DNA of 64,000 bases. Origin: DATFVA01 sp963743325 (GTDB lineage: Bacteria > Bacteroidota > Ignavibacteria > Ignavibacteriales > Ignavibacteriaceae). The notes beneath the pieces were generated by a model. The model did not search any database. It was not told the DNA's origin and worked only from the letters and a program-made list of their open reading frames with translations. Positions 54,049-63,432 of this stretch are shown in pieces. The stretch covers positions 124,001 to 188,000 of the forward strand of contig CAVUOZ010000008.1 of the NCBI GenBank assembly GCA_963743325.1, read 5' to 3'. Position numbers and translations under genes: made by a program. Numbering within the stretch: position 1 is the first letter of the stretch; each line of letters opens with the position of its first letter.

Positions 54049-54274
54049 CAATTCTCAATTCTCAACAGAATTCCCGGGGATGTTCACTCGACACTCAAAG
54101 GTTAACACCTGACTTCCAGTCAGGTGTACCAAAAAGAAGACGAACTATAACCGTATCAACGGTTTAAAACAGATCAACCTATATAGGAACTTCAGGTAGA
54201 CTTTTGAAACAGTTCCGGTACTTGCATTCCTATCCAGTTCAGCGGTTAGAAACCCGGTGTTAACCTTTGCTCAC
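54049..54274. repeat. Hairpin-rich repeat upstream of the NYN gene (copies B and C)
   Basis: Copy B: AAAGGTTAACACC then hairpin ACACCTGACT-TCC-AGTCAGGTGT (54105-54127), 21 nt, hairpin AACCGT-ATCA-ACGGTT (54149-54164). A partial copy C in the other orientation lies at about 54241-54274 (CCCGGTGTTAACCTTTGCTCAC). The words CAATTCTCAATTCTCAAC at 54049 resemble the ATTGAGAATTG words around the IVP gene. Confidence 0.72.
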
Positions 54275-54290
54275 ATTTAGAGCGGAGAAT

Positions 54291-54716
54291 TCATTTCAGG
54301 AAATTTTTAAGGTTCTCCCCGATAATCTGCTTCCATCCCTCCGCAAAATTTTCTTTTGCAAGGTCAGGATTACTTTCCGGAAATGTTTCGAGTCCGGAGT
54401 GAATAAGTTTTAGCCTCGTCATTTTTCCCTCGGCAAACAGTTCGAAAGAGACATATGAAATTCCTTCATAGCCATCGTAACGCCAGCTGTATGCAATTTT
54501 TTTACCCGGGATAACTTCTGTAATCTTACAGATATGCAGGTATTGGTTGTCTTCTCTTTCTCCGGCTAAAAATCTGAACTCAAAACCAACTTCCGGTTTG
54601 AATTCTTTCAAATCAAAATACCACTGTTTCATTTCATCTTTACCTGTGATTGCTTTCCAGACTTTTTCGGCTGGTGAATTGAAACTATATTCCATTACAA
54701 TGGGCTTATTATCCAT
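54291..54716 (-). CDS. SRPBCC/AHSA1-like ligand-binding protein
   Basis: 141 residues. EYSFNSPAEKVWKAITGKDEMKQWYFDL is the AHSA1 entry motif; KKIAYSWRYDGYEGISYVSFELFAEG and EGWKQIIGENLKNFLK close the helix-grip fold. Such proteins carry hydrophobic ligands; the target is unknown. This family also occurs in DHFR/VOC-type clusters such as the one at 39-45 kb. Confidence 0.85.
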   Translation of the reverse strand: MDNKPIVMEYSFNSPAEKVWKAITGKDEMKQWYFDLKEFKPEVGFEFRFLAGEREDNQYLHICKITEVIPGKKIAYSWRYDGYEGISYVSFELFAEGKMTRLKLIHSGLETFPESNPDLAKENFAEGWKQIIGENLKNFLK

Positions 54717-54793
54717 ACTAAACCTCCATCATTATTTCTTAATGATCCGCCGGGACTAAGTCAAGATTAATTTTCTTCTTTAATTTAAATAAG

Positions 54794-54819
54794 AAAGGGC
54801 GATATTTAAATCGCCCTTT
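54794..54819 (-). terminator. Rho-independent terminator after the S9 peptidase gene
   Basis: AAAGGGCGAT and its exact complement form a 10-bp stem with a 6-nt loop, 25 bp beyond the minus-strand stop at 54844; on the minus strand it runs into CTTATTTAAATT, a weak U-tract. Confidence 0.7.
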
Positions 54820-54843
54820 GTGAAAAAACAGACCAGCACTAAA

Positions 54844-56916
54844 CTATTTAGCCGGATTTAATGCCTGCGCTAATGATTTTATTTGGTCTGCGCCGCCCGG
54901 TACTGTGACACTTGAACCTTTAAAATCGCTGCCTATCGGTTCTGATCTTCCGCCGAGGTGTTCAGCGAGAAACAGATCTGTTATAGCAAAAAAGGCAAGA
55001 TTGTTTTCAGGACGGGCAAAGCCATGTCCTTCATCAGGAAATAAAACATAGGTAACGGGAATATTTTTTGCCTGCATTGCTTTCACAATCTGATCGGATT
55101 CCGTCTGTTTTACTCTTGGATCATTTGCACCCTGTCCAATTAATAATGGTTTTTGTATGCTGTCAACACGGGAAAGAGGCGAAATTGAATCCAGGTACTT
55201 TCGACCTTCCTCAGTGCGGTTATCACCCATACGGGTAGCAAACATTTCTATCATTGGCGCCCAATAGGGAGGTATAGTTTCAAGCAAAGTATTTAAGTTA
55301 GACGGACCAACTATATCAACTCCGCATGCAAATACCTTAGGTGTAAATGTTACACCGACAAGTGTCGCATATCCGCCATAACTGCCTCCCATTATCGCAA
55401 CTTTTTCTTTATCTGCAATTCCTTCATTAATTGCCCAGTTAACGGCATCGATCAGATCATTATGCATTTTACCAGCCCATTGTTTATTACCGGCATTGAT
55501 AAAATCTTTACCAAGCCCGGTAGACCCGCGGAAGTTTACACTCAGCACAGCATACCCGCGGTTTGCAAGCCACTGATGAATAGAATTATATCCCCAATCA
55601 TCTCTTCCCCAGGGTCCGCCATGTACAAACAGGACTGTTGGCAATGGTTTGTTAGGTTTTCCGGTATTATCGGGATCTGTCCACAATGGCAGTGTCAGAT
55701 AACTTATAAGGTCATAATTGTCCCTTGATTTAATAATTACCGGGGTCATATGGGATAATTTGTATCCTTCAAGAGCTTTTCTGTTCGTAAAAAGAAAAGT
55801 TGCTTTTTTCTTTGCACGATCATAGATATAATATTTCACAGGACCGTTATCCACAGTAAATGCTACTGTCCAGAAATTATCATCCAATGTTCGGTCTGTT
55901 ACATTTATTTCGGCATTCTCGAGAGTTTTTAGATAATCAAGATCAGGTTTTACTGATTCATCCAGCACAGTCCATTCAGTTTTTTCATAATCACTCGCTG
56001 CAGCTTCGATTACCTTTTTAACAGGATGGATCATAATGCCGCTTAAATCCGCTTTGGGATTTTCGTAAATAACTTTTTGCTCACCGTTTTCAAGATTTTT
56101 AGAAACCAATGCTGCGGTATTTCTTCCCCGGCTGTCAAGCATATAAAGGATTTTATCTGTTTTGTCAAATGTAATCGGAGAGGTTGTCAGCATATCTTCC
56201 ATTGGAATTTTATCAAAGGATTTCCAGCCCCCGCTTCCATCAGGAATGAACATTTCATTACCGCCGTCAGGGGTCATTTTCATTGCATAACGGATATTGT
56301 AATTATCATCGGTTTGAAAACCAAGGAACTGATCATTCTGCTGGACGATGGTCATCATCCCGTTAAGTATATTTATTTTATAGATATCGTGATACTGCGG
56401 ATTTCTTGTATTAAGGCCGATAAGTATATCCTGTGGAAATTTATAACTCACTTCCTGTATCTGTGTAGTTGGTCTCAGCTTTTTCCCATTCGGCATAGTA
56501 ACAGGTTTGCCGTCAGGACCGGGGATTTCTTCAAACGGTGTGAGATTTTTATCCTCTTTTGTTTCTATATTCACGGCATGAAGCTGCCAGTTTTCATCCC
56601 CGCCCAAATCCTGCAGGTATAAAATGTGATTGCTGGTATAAGCCCAGAAATAGATCCGTATTCCGCGGAGAGTATCTTTAGTAACAGCAACCGCTTTAGA
56701 CGGGTCATCTTTGGGGGCAACCCACACATTTAATACATCATTTACCGGGGCCAGGTAACTTATATACCTTCCGTCGGGACTGATTTTTAATGCAGCTTTG
56801 TCGGGATTGTCGAATAGAACTTTTCTTGGAATTAATTCTGTTTCTTTCATTTCAGTTTTACAACTTTGTAATAGAATTGAAATAATAGGCAGAAGCAGAA
56901 AAACTAATTTTTTCAT
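54844..56916 (-). CDS. S9-family peptidase, probable lipoprotein
   Basis: ATG at 56916 chosen since GGAGAAGGT lies just before it within the longer frame from 56928. 690 residues. Signal ends in a lipobox LLQSC (Cys19). A seven-bladed propeller (about 30-400) precedes the hydrolase: oxyanion segment FVHGGPWGRDDWGYN, nucleophile in GGSYGGYA, Asp in GANDPRVKQTESDQ, His in PDEGHGFARPEN. It would cut short peptides in the periplasm or at the outer membrane, similar to acylaminoacyl- or dipeptidyl-peptidases. Confidence 0.9.
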   Translation of the reverse strand: MKKLVFLLLPIISILLQSCKTEMKETELIPRKVLFDNPDKAALKISPDGRYISYLAPVNDVLNVWVAPKDDPSKAVAVTKDTLRGIRIYFWAYTSNHILYLQDLGGDENWQLHAVNIETKEDKNLTPFEEIPGPDGKPVTMPNGKKLRPTTQIQEVSYKFPQDILIGLNTRNPQYHDIYKINILNGMMTIVQQNDQFLGFQTDDNYNIRYAMKMTPDGGNEMFIPDGSGGWKSFDKIPMEDMLTTSPITFDKTDKILYMLDSRGRNTAALVSKNLENGEQKVIYENPKADLSGIMIHPVKKVIEAAASDYEKTEWTVLDESVKPDLDYLKTLENAEINVTDRTLDDNFWTVAFTVDNGPVKYYIYDRAKKKATFLFTNRKALEGYKLSHMTPVIIKSRDNYDLISYLTLPLWTDPDNTGKPNKPLPTVLFVHGGPWGRDDWGYNSIHQWLANRGYAVLSVNFRGSTGLGKDFINAGNKQWAGKMHNDLIDAVNWAINEGIADKEKVAIMGGSYGGYATLVGVTFTPKVFACGVDIVGPSNLNTLLETIPPYWAPMIEMFATRMGDNRTEEGRKYLDSISPLSRVDSIQKPLLIGQGANDPRVKQTESDQIVKAMQAKNIPVTYVLFPDEGHGFARPENNLAFFAITDLFLAEHLGGRSEPIGSDFKGSSVTVPGGADQIKSLAQALNPAK

Positions 56917-56928
56917 GACCTTCTCCAT

Positions 56929-57460
56929 AATTTTTATTTAATAATATGAGGTATGTATTGTAAACAAAGAAAAACATACGTGCAAAATTTAATATATAAA
57001 TCAATTATAATCTAAATGAGCGCTTTAATAAGTTTATAGAACACGGATGACCCGGATTGTCACGGTTATTATTTCCCCCGTGTTTATCCGCGTAATCTGT
57101 GTCGTCCGTGCTCTATTAAAAAAGGGAACGTTGCTAATTTGTTATTGAACTAGAAATTTAATTGACTATGTCGTCCCTACGGGACTTTGATTTTTTCTTT
57201 CTCTTTTTTTCTACAGATATTTAATCCCTAAAGGGATCATTAAAATAGCCGGATTAAAAATTCCATTTGATTTTGGTCCCGTTAGGGACAAAATATTTAT
57301 AGATAGAATCCTTCATTAATATAATAAGTCCCGTCAGGGACGAGATAGGAAGGATACGTTTAGAATAGAACACGGACAACGTGAATGATAGGGATTTTCA
57401 CAAATATTATTTTTTCCGTGCTTATCGGGGAATCTGTGTCATCTGTATTCTATTTATACT
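56929..57460. repeat. Nested intergenic repeat block
   Basis: No gene seen. Two direct copies of an approximately 80-90-bp element begin ATAGAACACGGA (57036-57116 and 57365-57453) and end with TCTGTGT, a CGTCCGTG-like word and CTAT. Each copy is partly self-complementary. Between them are four mini-hairpins: GTCCC-TAC-GGGAC (57173-57185), ATCCCT-AA-AGGGAT (57224-57237), GTCCC-GTTA-GGGAC (57276-57289), GTCCC-GTCA-GGGAC (57328-57341). Confidence 0.75.
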
Positions 57461-58702
57461 CTAAATCTTTATTTTACCTGCGGATTCAACGAGGTGTTTA
57501 CGGCCGCATCTGGGACAGGTAATTTCAGGTCTGTTCATTCCGAAACCGGGCGGAATTTTTATCTTTAGTCCGCACTCACAGTTTATAGAAGAATAATCAT
57601 TCACGGCCATCATAATATTGCCGAGATTCCTTTTTTCATCAACGGCCGACTGTATCCCTGTTAAGTGCCCGCTTGCAGCCCGTAAAGGAACCGCACCGCT
57701 GTCTTGTAATCCTGAAGGAGGAATAATTGCAGCCGAAGATCTTTTCAGCGCTGAAAATGATTGCTGGTAATCACTGAACCCGGCACCATACATCATTCCC
57801 CTTAATATTCTTATTCTCTCTGAAATCGGAGGATGCGTGCTGGTCAAATCCGACAATTTCATCCCTTTTTTCTTAAGTGGATTTGCTATATACATCCCGG
57901 CAGTGACTTTGTTTGCAGAAGGAAGATCATCTGTGCAGCCGGATATTTTTTCAAGTGCCGATGCAAGCCCTTCGGGATATCTTGTCAGTCTTGCTGCCGA
58001 GGCATCCGCAAGGTATTCTCTTTTGCGTGAGATTGCAAAGTAAAGAAGTCTTGCCATTATGGGAGCCAGTACGGCAAATATTAGTGCAATAGCAAGTATG
58101 ATTATTTGTCCCTGACCGCTGTTTTTGGATTTCGAGCCATATCTGCTTCCGGCACCCGAATAAAACATTCCCTTGACAAATATTTCCGAAATTATCACAA
58201 TCGTACCCAGCATAACCGCTGCATAAGTCATAAATTTTGTGTCACGGTTAAGTACGTGAGAAATTTCGTGACCTATAACTCCCTGCAGTTCATCACGGTT
58301 CAGTTTTGATAATAAACCCGCGGTTACAGCGACTGCGCTATTTGACGGATCCTTACCCGTGGCAAATGCATTCATAGCTGTGCTGTCGATTATATACACT
58401 TTGGGCATAGCGGGGAGACCAGCGGCTATTTTCATTTCCTCAACTACATTAAATAGCTGCTGGTGGACAGCCGGTGTTACTTCCTTTGCCTGACTGATTG
58501 AAAGAACCAGTTTACTTCCTGCCGTAACACTGATAATGGATAAAACTGTCCATATAATTATGGCAATAGAAATGCCGAATACTCCCCCTCCGTCAGGAAC
58601 GAAAGTGCTCCCGATTAGATAACCGAGGAGGATCAGAGTAACAGCCATTCCTATAAAAAGGAGGAACGATTTCCTCTGGTTGGATTTAATTAATTCCCAC
58701 AT
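57461..58702 (-). CDS. htpX: M48 membrane metalloprotease (HtpX-like) with C-terminal zinc ribbon
   Basis: 413 residues. Two N-terminal membrane segments (about 11-32 and 40-64), zinc motif HEISH in GVIGHEISHVLNRD, two further segments near 160-180 and 200-225, the distal EYLADASAARLTRYPEGLASAL with the third ligand, and STHPPISERI. The C-terminal extension (about 305-413), beyond the usual end at about 300, carries a C-x-C and C-P-R-C zinc ribbon. HtpX degrades damaged membrane proteins. The LemA gene ends 16 bp upstream. Confidence 0.88.
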   Translation of the reverse strand: MWELIKSNQRKSFLLFIGMAVTLILLGYLIGSTFVPDGGGVFGISIAIIIWTVLSIISVTAGSKLVLSISQAKEVTPAVHQQLFNVVEEMKIAAGLPAMPKVYIIDSTAMNAFATGKDPSNSAVAVTAGLLSKLNRDELQGVIGHEISHVLNRDTKFMTYAAVMLGTIVIISEIFVKGMFYSGAGSRYGSKSKNSGQGQIIILAIALIFAVLAPIMARLLYFAISRKREYLADASAARLTRYPEGLASALEKISGCTDDLPSANKVTAGMYIANPLKKKGMKLSDLTSTHPPISERIRILRGMMYGAGFSDYQQSFSALKRSSAAIIPPSGLQDSGAVPLRAASGHLTGIQSAVDEKRNLGNIMMAVNDYSSINCECGLKIKIPPGFGMNRPEITCPRCGRKHLVESAGKIKI

Positions 58703-58718
58703 TACTTATTACAAAAAT

Positions 58719-59276
58719 TTATGAGAAATTTACTTTCGGAACTTCTTTTTCGGATTTATCTTCAACTTCAAAAAAGTCTTCTAATTTGAAGCTGAACATT
58801 CCTGCAACAATATTCGAAGGGAACATCTGAATTTTATTGTTAAAGAATAAAACCTGGTCATTATAACTCTGACGGGAAAAAGAAATTTTATTCTCAGTCG
58901 AAGTCAATTCCTCCTGTAATGCCAGGAAATTCTGATTTGCTTTTAAATCGGGATAATTTTCTACCACCAGGTTGAATTTCCCGATTGCTTCCGTCAGCCG
59001 TGCTTCCGCTTTCGCTTTTTCCGAAATGCTCTGTGCACTAACTGCCTGGCTCCTTGCATTTGTTATATTCTCCAGCGTATTGCGTTCGTGGTTCATGTAA
59101 CCCTTTACAGTTTCAATCAGGTTGGGAATCAGATCATGACGGCGTTTTAACTGTACATCAATCTGTGCCCATGCATTTTTTACCTGGTTTCTCAATTTAA
59201 TCAGCGAGTTATAGCTGCCAATAAAAAAGAGTATTACAAAAAATATCAGGACAATAACAATTATTCCGATAACCAT
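58719..59276 (-). CDS. lemA: LemA-family membrane protein
   Basis: 185 residues with one N-terminal transmembrane helix (about 3-22), then NSLIKLRNQVKNAWAQIDVQLKRRHDLIPNLIETVKGYM, the LemA signature, and helical hairpins (ENYPDLKANQNFLALQEELTSTENKI). The pair with HtpX-like protease is common, suggesting joint envelope quality control. AGGTTAAA precedes the ATG. Confidence 0.9.
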   Translation of the reverse strand: MVIGIIVIVLIFFVILFFIGSYNSLIKLRNQVKNAWAQIDVQLKRRHDLIPNLIETVKGYMNHERNTLENITNARSQAVSAQSISEKAKAEARLTEAIGKFNLVVENYPDLKANQNFLALQEELTSTENKISFSRQSYNDQVLFFNNKIQMFPSNIVAGMFSFKLEDFFEVEDKSEKEVPKVNFS

Positions 59277-59290
59277 TTTAACCTCATTAA

Positions 59291-59683
59291 TTATTTTAAA
59301 TTATGAGAGAACATTTCTTTTAACAAACCGATTATTTTATCCTGCTTATCAAGTCCGCCCATTTCAACAACACTAACAAGTTCGCCTTCATTAAACCAGA
59401 TACCATGATGCCTTTTACACCTGTCAAGTGTTATTTTGTTTTCTGTGTCGCAGAGAATTTTATCCATTTTCTTCTGACAGATCGGGCATCTTAAGGGTTT
59501 TTCCGTACTTTTTTTATCAACGGTAAATGAACTTAATAATTTTAATTTTTCTTCTGAATCCTGCATCAAAAGCTCAAGCTCACCATTATCCAGCCAGATT
59601 CCATGACAATTGGTGCAGTAATCAACCTCAATCCGGTTTAATTCAAGGATTACTAACGGGTTATTGCAAAAGGGACAGTTCAA
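59291..59683 (-). CDS. zf-TFIIB zinc-ribbon protein
   Basis: 130 residues with two ribbon units. Unit 1: C3-x2-C6 and C23-x2-C26 (YCTNCHGIWLDNGELELL). Unit 2: C66-x2-C69 and C89 with H92/H93 replacing the last Cys (DRCKRHHGIWFNEGEL). W-F/L-D/N-x-GEL repeats are the zf-TFIIB signature. Its function is unknown; gene order with LemA and the zinc-ribbon-bearing HtpX points to a shared system. The C-terminus is helical. Confidence 0.85.
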   Translation of the reverse strand: MNCPFCNNPLVILELNRIEVDYCTNCHGIWLDNGELELLMQDSEEKLKLLSSFTVDKKSTEKPLRCPICQKKMDKILCDTENKITLDRCKRHHGIWFNEGELVSVVEMGGLDKQDKIIGLLKEMFSHNLK

Positions 59684-59760
59684 CTAATTTCCTTTAAATT
59701 AAAACAAAGTTAGTAAAAAAGAATTATTGATTCACTAAAATAGTACAGAGCAGTGTAATT

Positions 59761-62700
59761 CTATCTAGGAGATTCTTCACGCTTTCCAGATAATTCCATT
59801 TCCTGTTGTTTGAACAGATCCATCACTTCCCTGCCGAAATTAATCATGAACCCCAGCAGTTTTTCTGGCGATTCAAAGTTATTCGGTATAGAGAATTTTA
59901 ATACTTCTTTTTGCTGACTGAACTTTATCCTGTCTTTATAATTATCCATAATGAACCGCATCAGCTCAACAAACCTGTATTTATAATAGTCTTCTTTTTC
60001 GCCTTTTGGGAGGATTATAAAAATGTTTTTCCTTTGGATAACTATTCTTTCGAATAAAGCATAAGAAGAATATAATTTCAGTGCTGCCGCGGCTATTAAT
60101 CTTTTAACCAGGACAGGCAGCGGACCAAAACGATCTTTCATTTCTTCAGTGAGTTCTTCAAGCTCGGAAATTTCTTTAATAGAATAGAGTGAAGTGTAGA
60201 AATTAAGCCTGTCCATCTGTTCAGGCATATATTCTTTCGGAATGCCGATATCAAAATATGCATCTATAGTCGGTTCTGTTCTCTCTTCCTGTTTGGGAAG
60301 GCTCCTGAATATTTCTTTGAACTCTTGGTATTTCAGTTCTTCAACAGCTTCGTTAATCAACTTAACATAAAGATCAAAACCGACTTCATTAATAAATCCG
60401 GTCTGTTCTGTGCCGAGAAGGTTCCCCGCGCCTCTTATTTCAAGATCACGCATGGAAATGTTAAAACCGGCCCCAACATCCGTAAATTCTTCAATTGCCT
60501 GAAGCCTTCTTAGTGCTTTTTTATTTATTCCATTAAGGGAAGGAACTATAAAATAGGCATAAGCCTGACGGCTGGATCTTCCAACTCTTCCCCGCAGCTG
60601 GTGAAGTTCCGCAAGTCCGAACCTGTCGGCACGGTTTACAATTATCGTATTTACATTGGGTATATCTATTCCTGATTCGATGATTTTAGTTGAAAGGAGG
60701 ACGTCATATTCCCTATTCAGAAAACCGTGAATTACATTTTCAAGCTGACTGGCTTTCATTTGTCCATGCGCAACTGCAATCCTGACATCAGGAATATATT
60801 TATTTAAGTACCCCGCCAGCTTTTCAATCGACTGCACCCTGTCGTGTACAAAATAAACCTGCCCGTTCCTCTGCAGTTCATTCATTACCCACTCTTTTAT
60901 TTTGTGGATATCAAAAATCGCAACCTGTGTGTAAATGGGCTGCCTGTTTGGAGGCGGGGTTGCAATGATAGAAAGGTCCCTGGCGCCCAGTAACGAGAGA
61001 TTTAATGTCCGAGGGATGGGAGTTGCAGTCAATGTTAACGTATCGACATTGACTTTAAATGAACGCAGCTTCTCTTTTGCTTTAACGCCAAACCGATGTT
61101 CCTCATCTATAATTAAAAGCCCGAGATCTCTGAACTCAATATCCTTCGAAAGCAGGCGGTGCGTACCAATTACAACATCAACTTTACCTTCCTTAAGATT
61201 ACCGGCAATTTCTGTCTGCTTCTTTTTAGTCTGGAACCTCGACATTACTTCAACTGATACCGGGAACTGTGTAAGCCTGTCCTTAAAGGTATTATAATGC
61301 TGTTCGGCAAGGATTGTAGTGGGAACCAGCACTGCAGCCTGTTTACCATCCTGTACAGCTTTAAATGCTGCACGGACAGCCACCTCGGTTTTACCGAAAC
61401 CAACATCGCCACATACAAGTCTGTCCATCGGGTTTTCGGCTTCCATATCAGATTTCACCTCATCAGTCACCTTTTCCTGGTCAGGTGTATCTTCATAGAG
61501 GAAGGACGCTTCAAGCTCTTTCTGCCAAACTGTATCTGAACCAAAGGAATATCCCTGTGTAGCCTTTCTTTTAGCATAGAGTTCAATCAGCTCGCGGGCT
61601 GCTTCTTTGATCTTCTTTTTGGTTCTGGATTTTGTATTTGCCCAATCGGCCGTACCGAGTGTTGATAGCGCCGGAGTCAGCCTGCCATCGCCTGATTTTC
61701 CGGAGGAATATTTTTTAACAAGAGTCAAATAATTCAGGTTAACATAAACAATACCCCCCTCTGCATAGAGAAGCTTCATCGATTCCTGTTCTGCTTCTCC
61801 TATTTGTATAGTTTCCAGTCCTGCGTACTTACCGATCCCGTAATTCTCGTGAACGACATAATCCCCTCTTTTTATTGATGCAAAAGCTTTAGATTTTGCC
61901 CGGCTGCTGCCGGTTTTATATTTACCCGAAGCTGGTATTTTCGTTCTGTACGGCTTATTAAAAATTTCATAATCGGTAAGGATCAGAAGCTTATCTTCTT
62001 TTAAGAGAAATCCTTTTCTGATTGCAAGTGTTTCAATCTTAATCTTCCCCGATTCAATTAATTCTGCAAGTTCTTTTTTAAACTCGCTTAAAAGATCACG
62101 CAGTTTCGAGGTCTGCAGTTCATTTTCGGAGGTAATAATTATCCTGAAATTCTTTTCTGCATAATCCTTTAGTGTCCTGAAAAGAACTTCATAGTTGGAA
62201 TTTATTGAGGGAGAATCCGAAATGCCGGAATCGATTTTATTGTTCGATGAGCCAAGCTCTTCCTCAAGCAGCCATTTTGTGCCCGCAGCCGAAAGATATT
62301 TTTCAAAGTCTTCTACCGGGTTTATTCCCATTGGTTCATGGTTCCCGTTTCCCTTTGATTCATTGGGAAAATCATCAAGATAAACTGATTCATCCGTCTC
62401 TTCAAAAAGTGCCTCTGCTATTTTTGCAGGTTTTATTTCGGCAAAGCAGTTGAATTTTGCGAATTTGAAATTTTTGAGTTCAAATGAAGATGCGATGAAA
62501 AGCGGATTTTTCAGATATGATAGTATATCCGTAAACCTGCGTGAGCTTTCGCTGCTGCTCAGTGAAGCTGCAAGTGTAACCTCCTTAATTTGTTCGACCG
62601 AGCGCTGGCTCTCGGGATCAAAGTATCTGATTGATTCTAAAAAATCTCCGTCAAATTCGAGACGAACGGGATTATGTTCGCTGTACGACCAGAAATCAAT

Positions 62701-63207
62701 GATTGCACCACGCAGAGAATAGTCACCCGGTGCTTCAACGAATTTGTCTTTCTGATAATTGAGCAGGTTTAAATATTCTATCACATCATTATAGGAAAGA
62801 TTTCCGCCAACCTGGATATGTGCAGTTCCTTCAGCAATTCTTTCTTTTAAAGGGAGTTCACAATTTAAAATGCCGTAGGTAGAAAGAAGAATTAACTTCT
62901 CCCTTTTCGTAATTTCGGTTAATATTTCCTGCAGGACTTCAGGGCGGAATTCATTCATTACAAGCAGATTTTCCGCTAGCCCCAGTATCGTAAGCTCAAC
63001 TTTGAGTTCATCAACTGACCTGGAATCAGGAAGCAGAACAACTACCTGATTTTCTTTTAAGGAAAGCCCGTTAATCAGAAAACTTTTGGAAGAACCATAA
63101 AGGGGTGAGATATAATTAACGTTAGTATCAGCCCGGCCGGACGCAATTATCCCCTGGAAATTTTTAATAACCCTTGTGTTCAGAAATTCCTGGACTATAT
63201 CATTCAT
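59761..63207 (-). CDS. mfd: Transcription-repair coupling factor
   Basis: 1148 residues, normal length. Order of parts: UvrB-like N-terminal domains (GSSKSFLINGL near 38), the RNA polymerase interaction (CarD-like) domain KRGDYVVHENYGIGKYAGL, DEAD/RecG-type helicase with GDVGFGKTEVAVRAAF (Walker A), DEEH box, TATPIPRTL, and LHQLRGRVGRSS; then the TRCF domain to the end. It removes stalled RNA polymerase and recruits UvrA. A hairpin (63262-63276) lies upstream. The gene upstream is oriented the same way, 225 bp away. Confidence 0.95.
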   Translation of the reverse strand: MNDIVQEFLNTRVIKNFQGIIASGRADTNVNYISPLYGSSKSFLINGLSLKENQVVVLLPDSRSVDELKVELTILGLAENLLVMNEFRPEVLQEILTEITKREKLILLSTYGILNCELPLKERIAEGTAHIQVGGNLSYNDVIEYLNLLNYQKDKFVEAPGDYSLRGAIIDFWSYSEHNPVRLEFDGDFLESIRYFDPESQRSVEQIKEVTLAASLSSSESSRRFTDILSYLKNPLFIASSFELKNFKFAKFNCFAEIKPAKIAEALFEETDESVYLDDFPNESKGNGNHEPMGINPVEDFEKYLSAAGTKWLLEEELGSSNNKIDSGISDSPSINSNYEVLFRTLKDYAEKNFRIIITSENELQTSKLRDLLSEFKKELAELIESGKIKIETLAIRKGFLLKEDKLLILTDYEIFNKPYRTKIPASGKYKTGSSRAKSKAFASIKRGDYVVHENYGIGKYAGLETIQIGEAEQESMKLLYAEGGIVYVNLNYLTLVKKYSSGKSGDGRLTPALSTLGTADWANTKSRTKKKIKEAARELIELYAKRKATQGYSFGSDTVWQKELEASFLYEDTPDQEKVTDEVKSDMEAENPMDRLVCGDVGFGKTEVAVRAAFKAVQDGKQAAVLVPTTILAEQHYNTFKDRLTQFPVSVEVMSRFQTKKKQTEIAGNLKEGKVDVVIGTHRLLSKDIEFRDLGLLIIDEEHRFGVKAKEKLRSFKVNVDTLTLTATPIPRTLNLSLLGARDLSIIATPPPNRQPIYTQVAIFDIHKIKEWVMNELQRNGQVYFVHDRVQSIEKLAGYLNKYIPDVRIAVAHGQMKASQLENVIHGFLNREYDVLLSTKIIESGIDIPNVNTIIVNRADRFGLAELHQLRGRVGRSSRQAYAYFIVPSLNGINKKALRRLQAIEEFTDVGAGFNISMRDLEIRGAGNLLGTEQTGFINEVGFDLYVKLINEAVEELKYQEFKEIFRSLPKQEERTEPTIDAYFDIGIPKEYMPEQMDRLNFYTSLYSIKEISELEELTEEMKDRFGPLPVLVKRLIAAAALKLYSSYALFERIVIQRKNIFIILPKGEKEDYYKYRFVELMRFIMDNYKDRIKFSQQKEVLKFSIPNNFESPEKLLGFMINFGREVMDLFKQQEMELSGKREESPR

Positions 63208-63306
63208 ACATCAGCAGCTGTTACAACCTGAAAACTGAAATGGCCTTCCACAATCATTATTGGCTGCCAGAGGCAGCTATTGCCATTTCTTTAATCTTTA
63301 AAACAC

Positions 63307-63330
63307 CAAAAGGGTTCTGAATTAAGAACC
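63307..63330 (-). terminator. Terminator-like hairpin downstream of the AbiEii-type gene
   Basis: GGGTTCT-GAATTA-AGAACCC (63311-63330), followed on the minus strand by TTTTGGTGTTTT. It lies about 100 bp beyond the stop of the minus-strand gene at 63433 and separates it from mfd. Confidence 0.65.
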
Positions 63331-63432
63331 CGGGATAAATTATTCTATTTTATATATTCCGGTTTTAACTTCAAGCGCTTTTCTTACACAGTCAGGGGCT
63401 GAGAAGATTTAATTAAATTTTACTTAGAGAAA

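Noticed and set aside
57173..57341. CRISPR-like spacing of the GTCCC/GGGAC hairpins
   Set aside because: The repeated units are only 13-14 bp, vary in loop and flanks, and are unevenly spaced; no cas genes are present.
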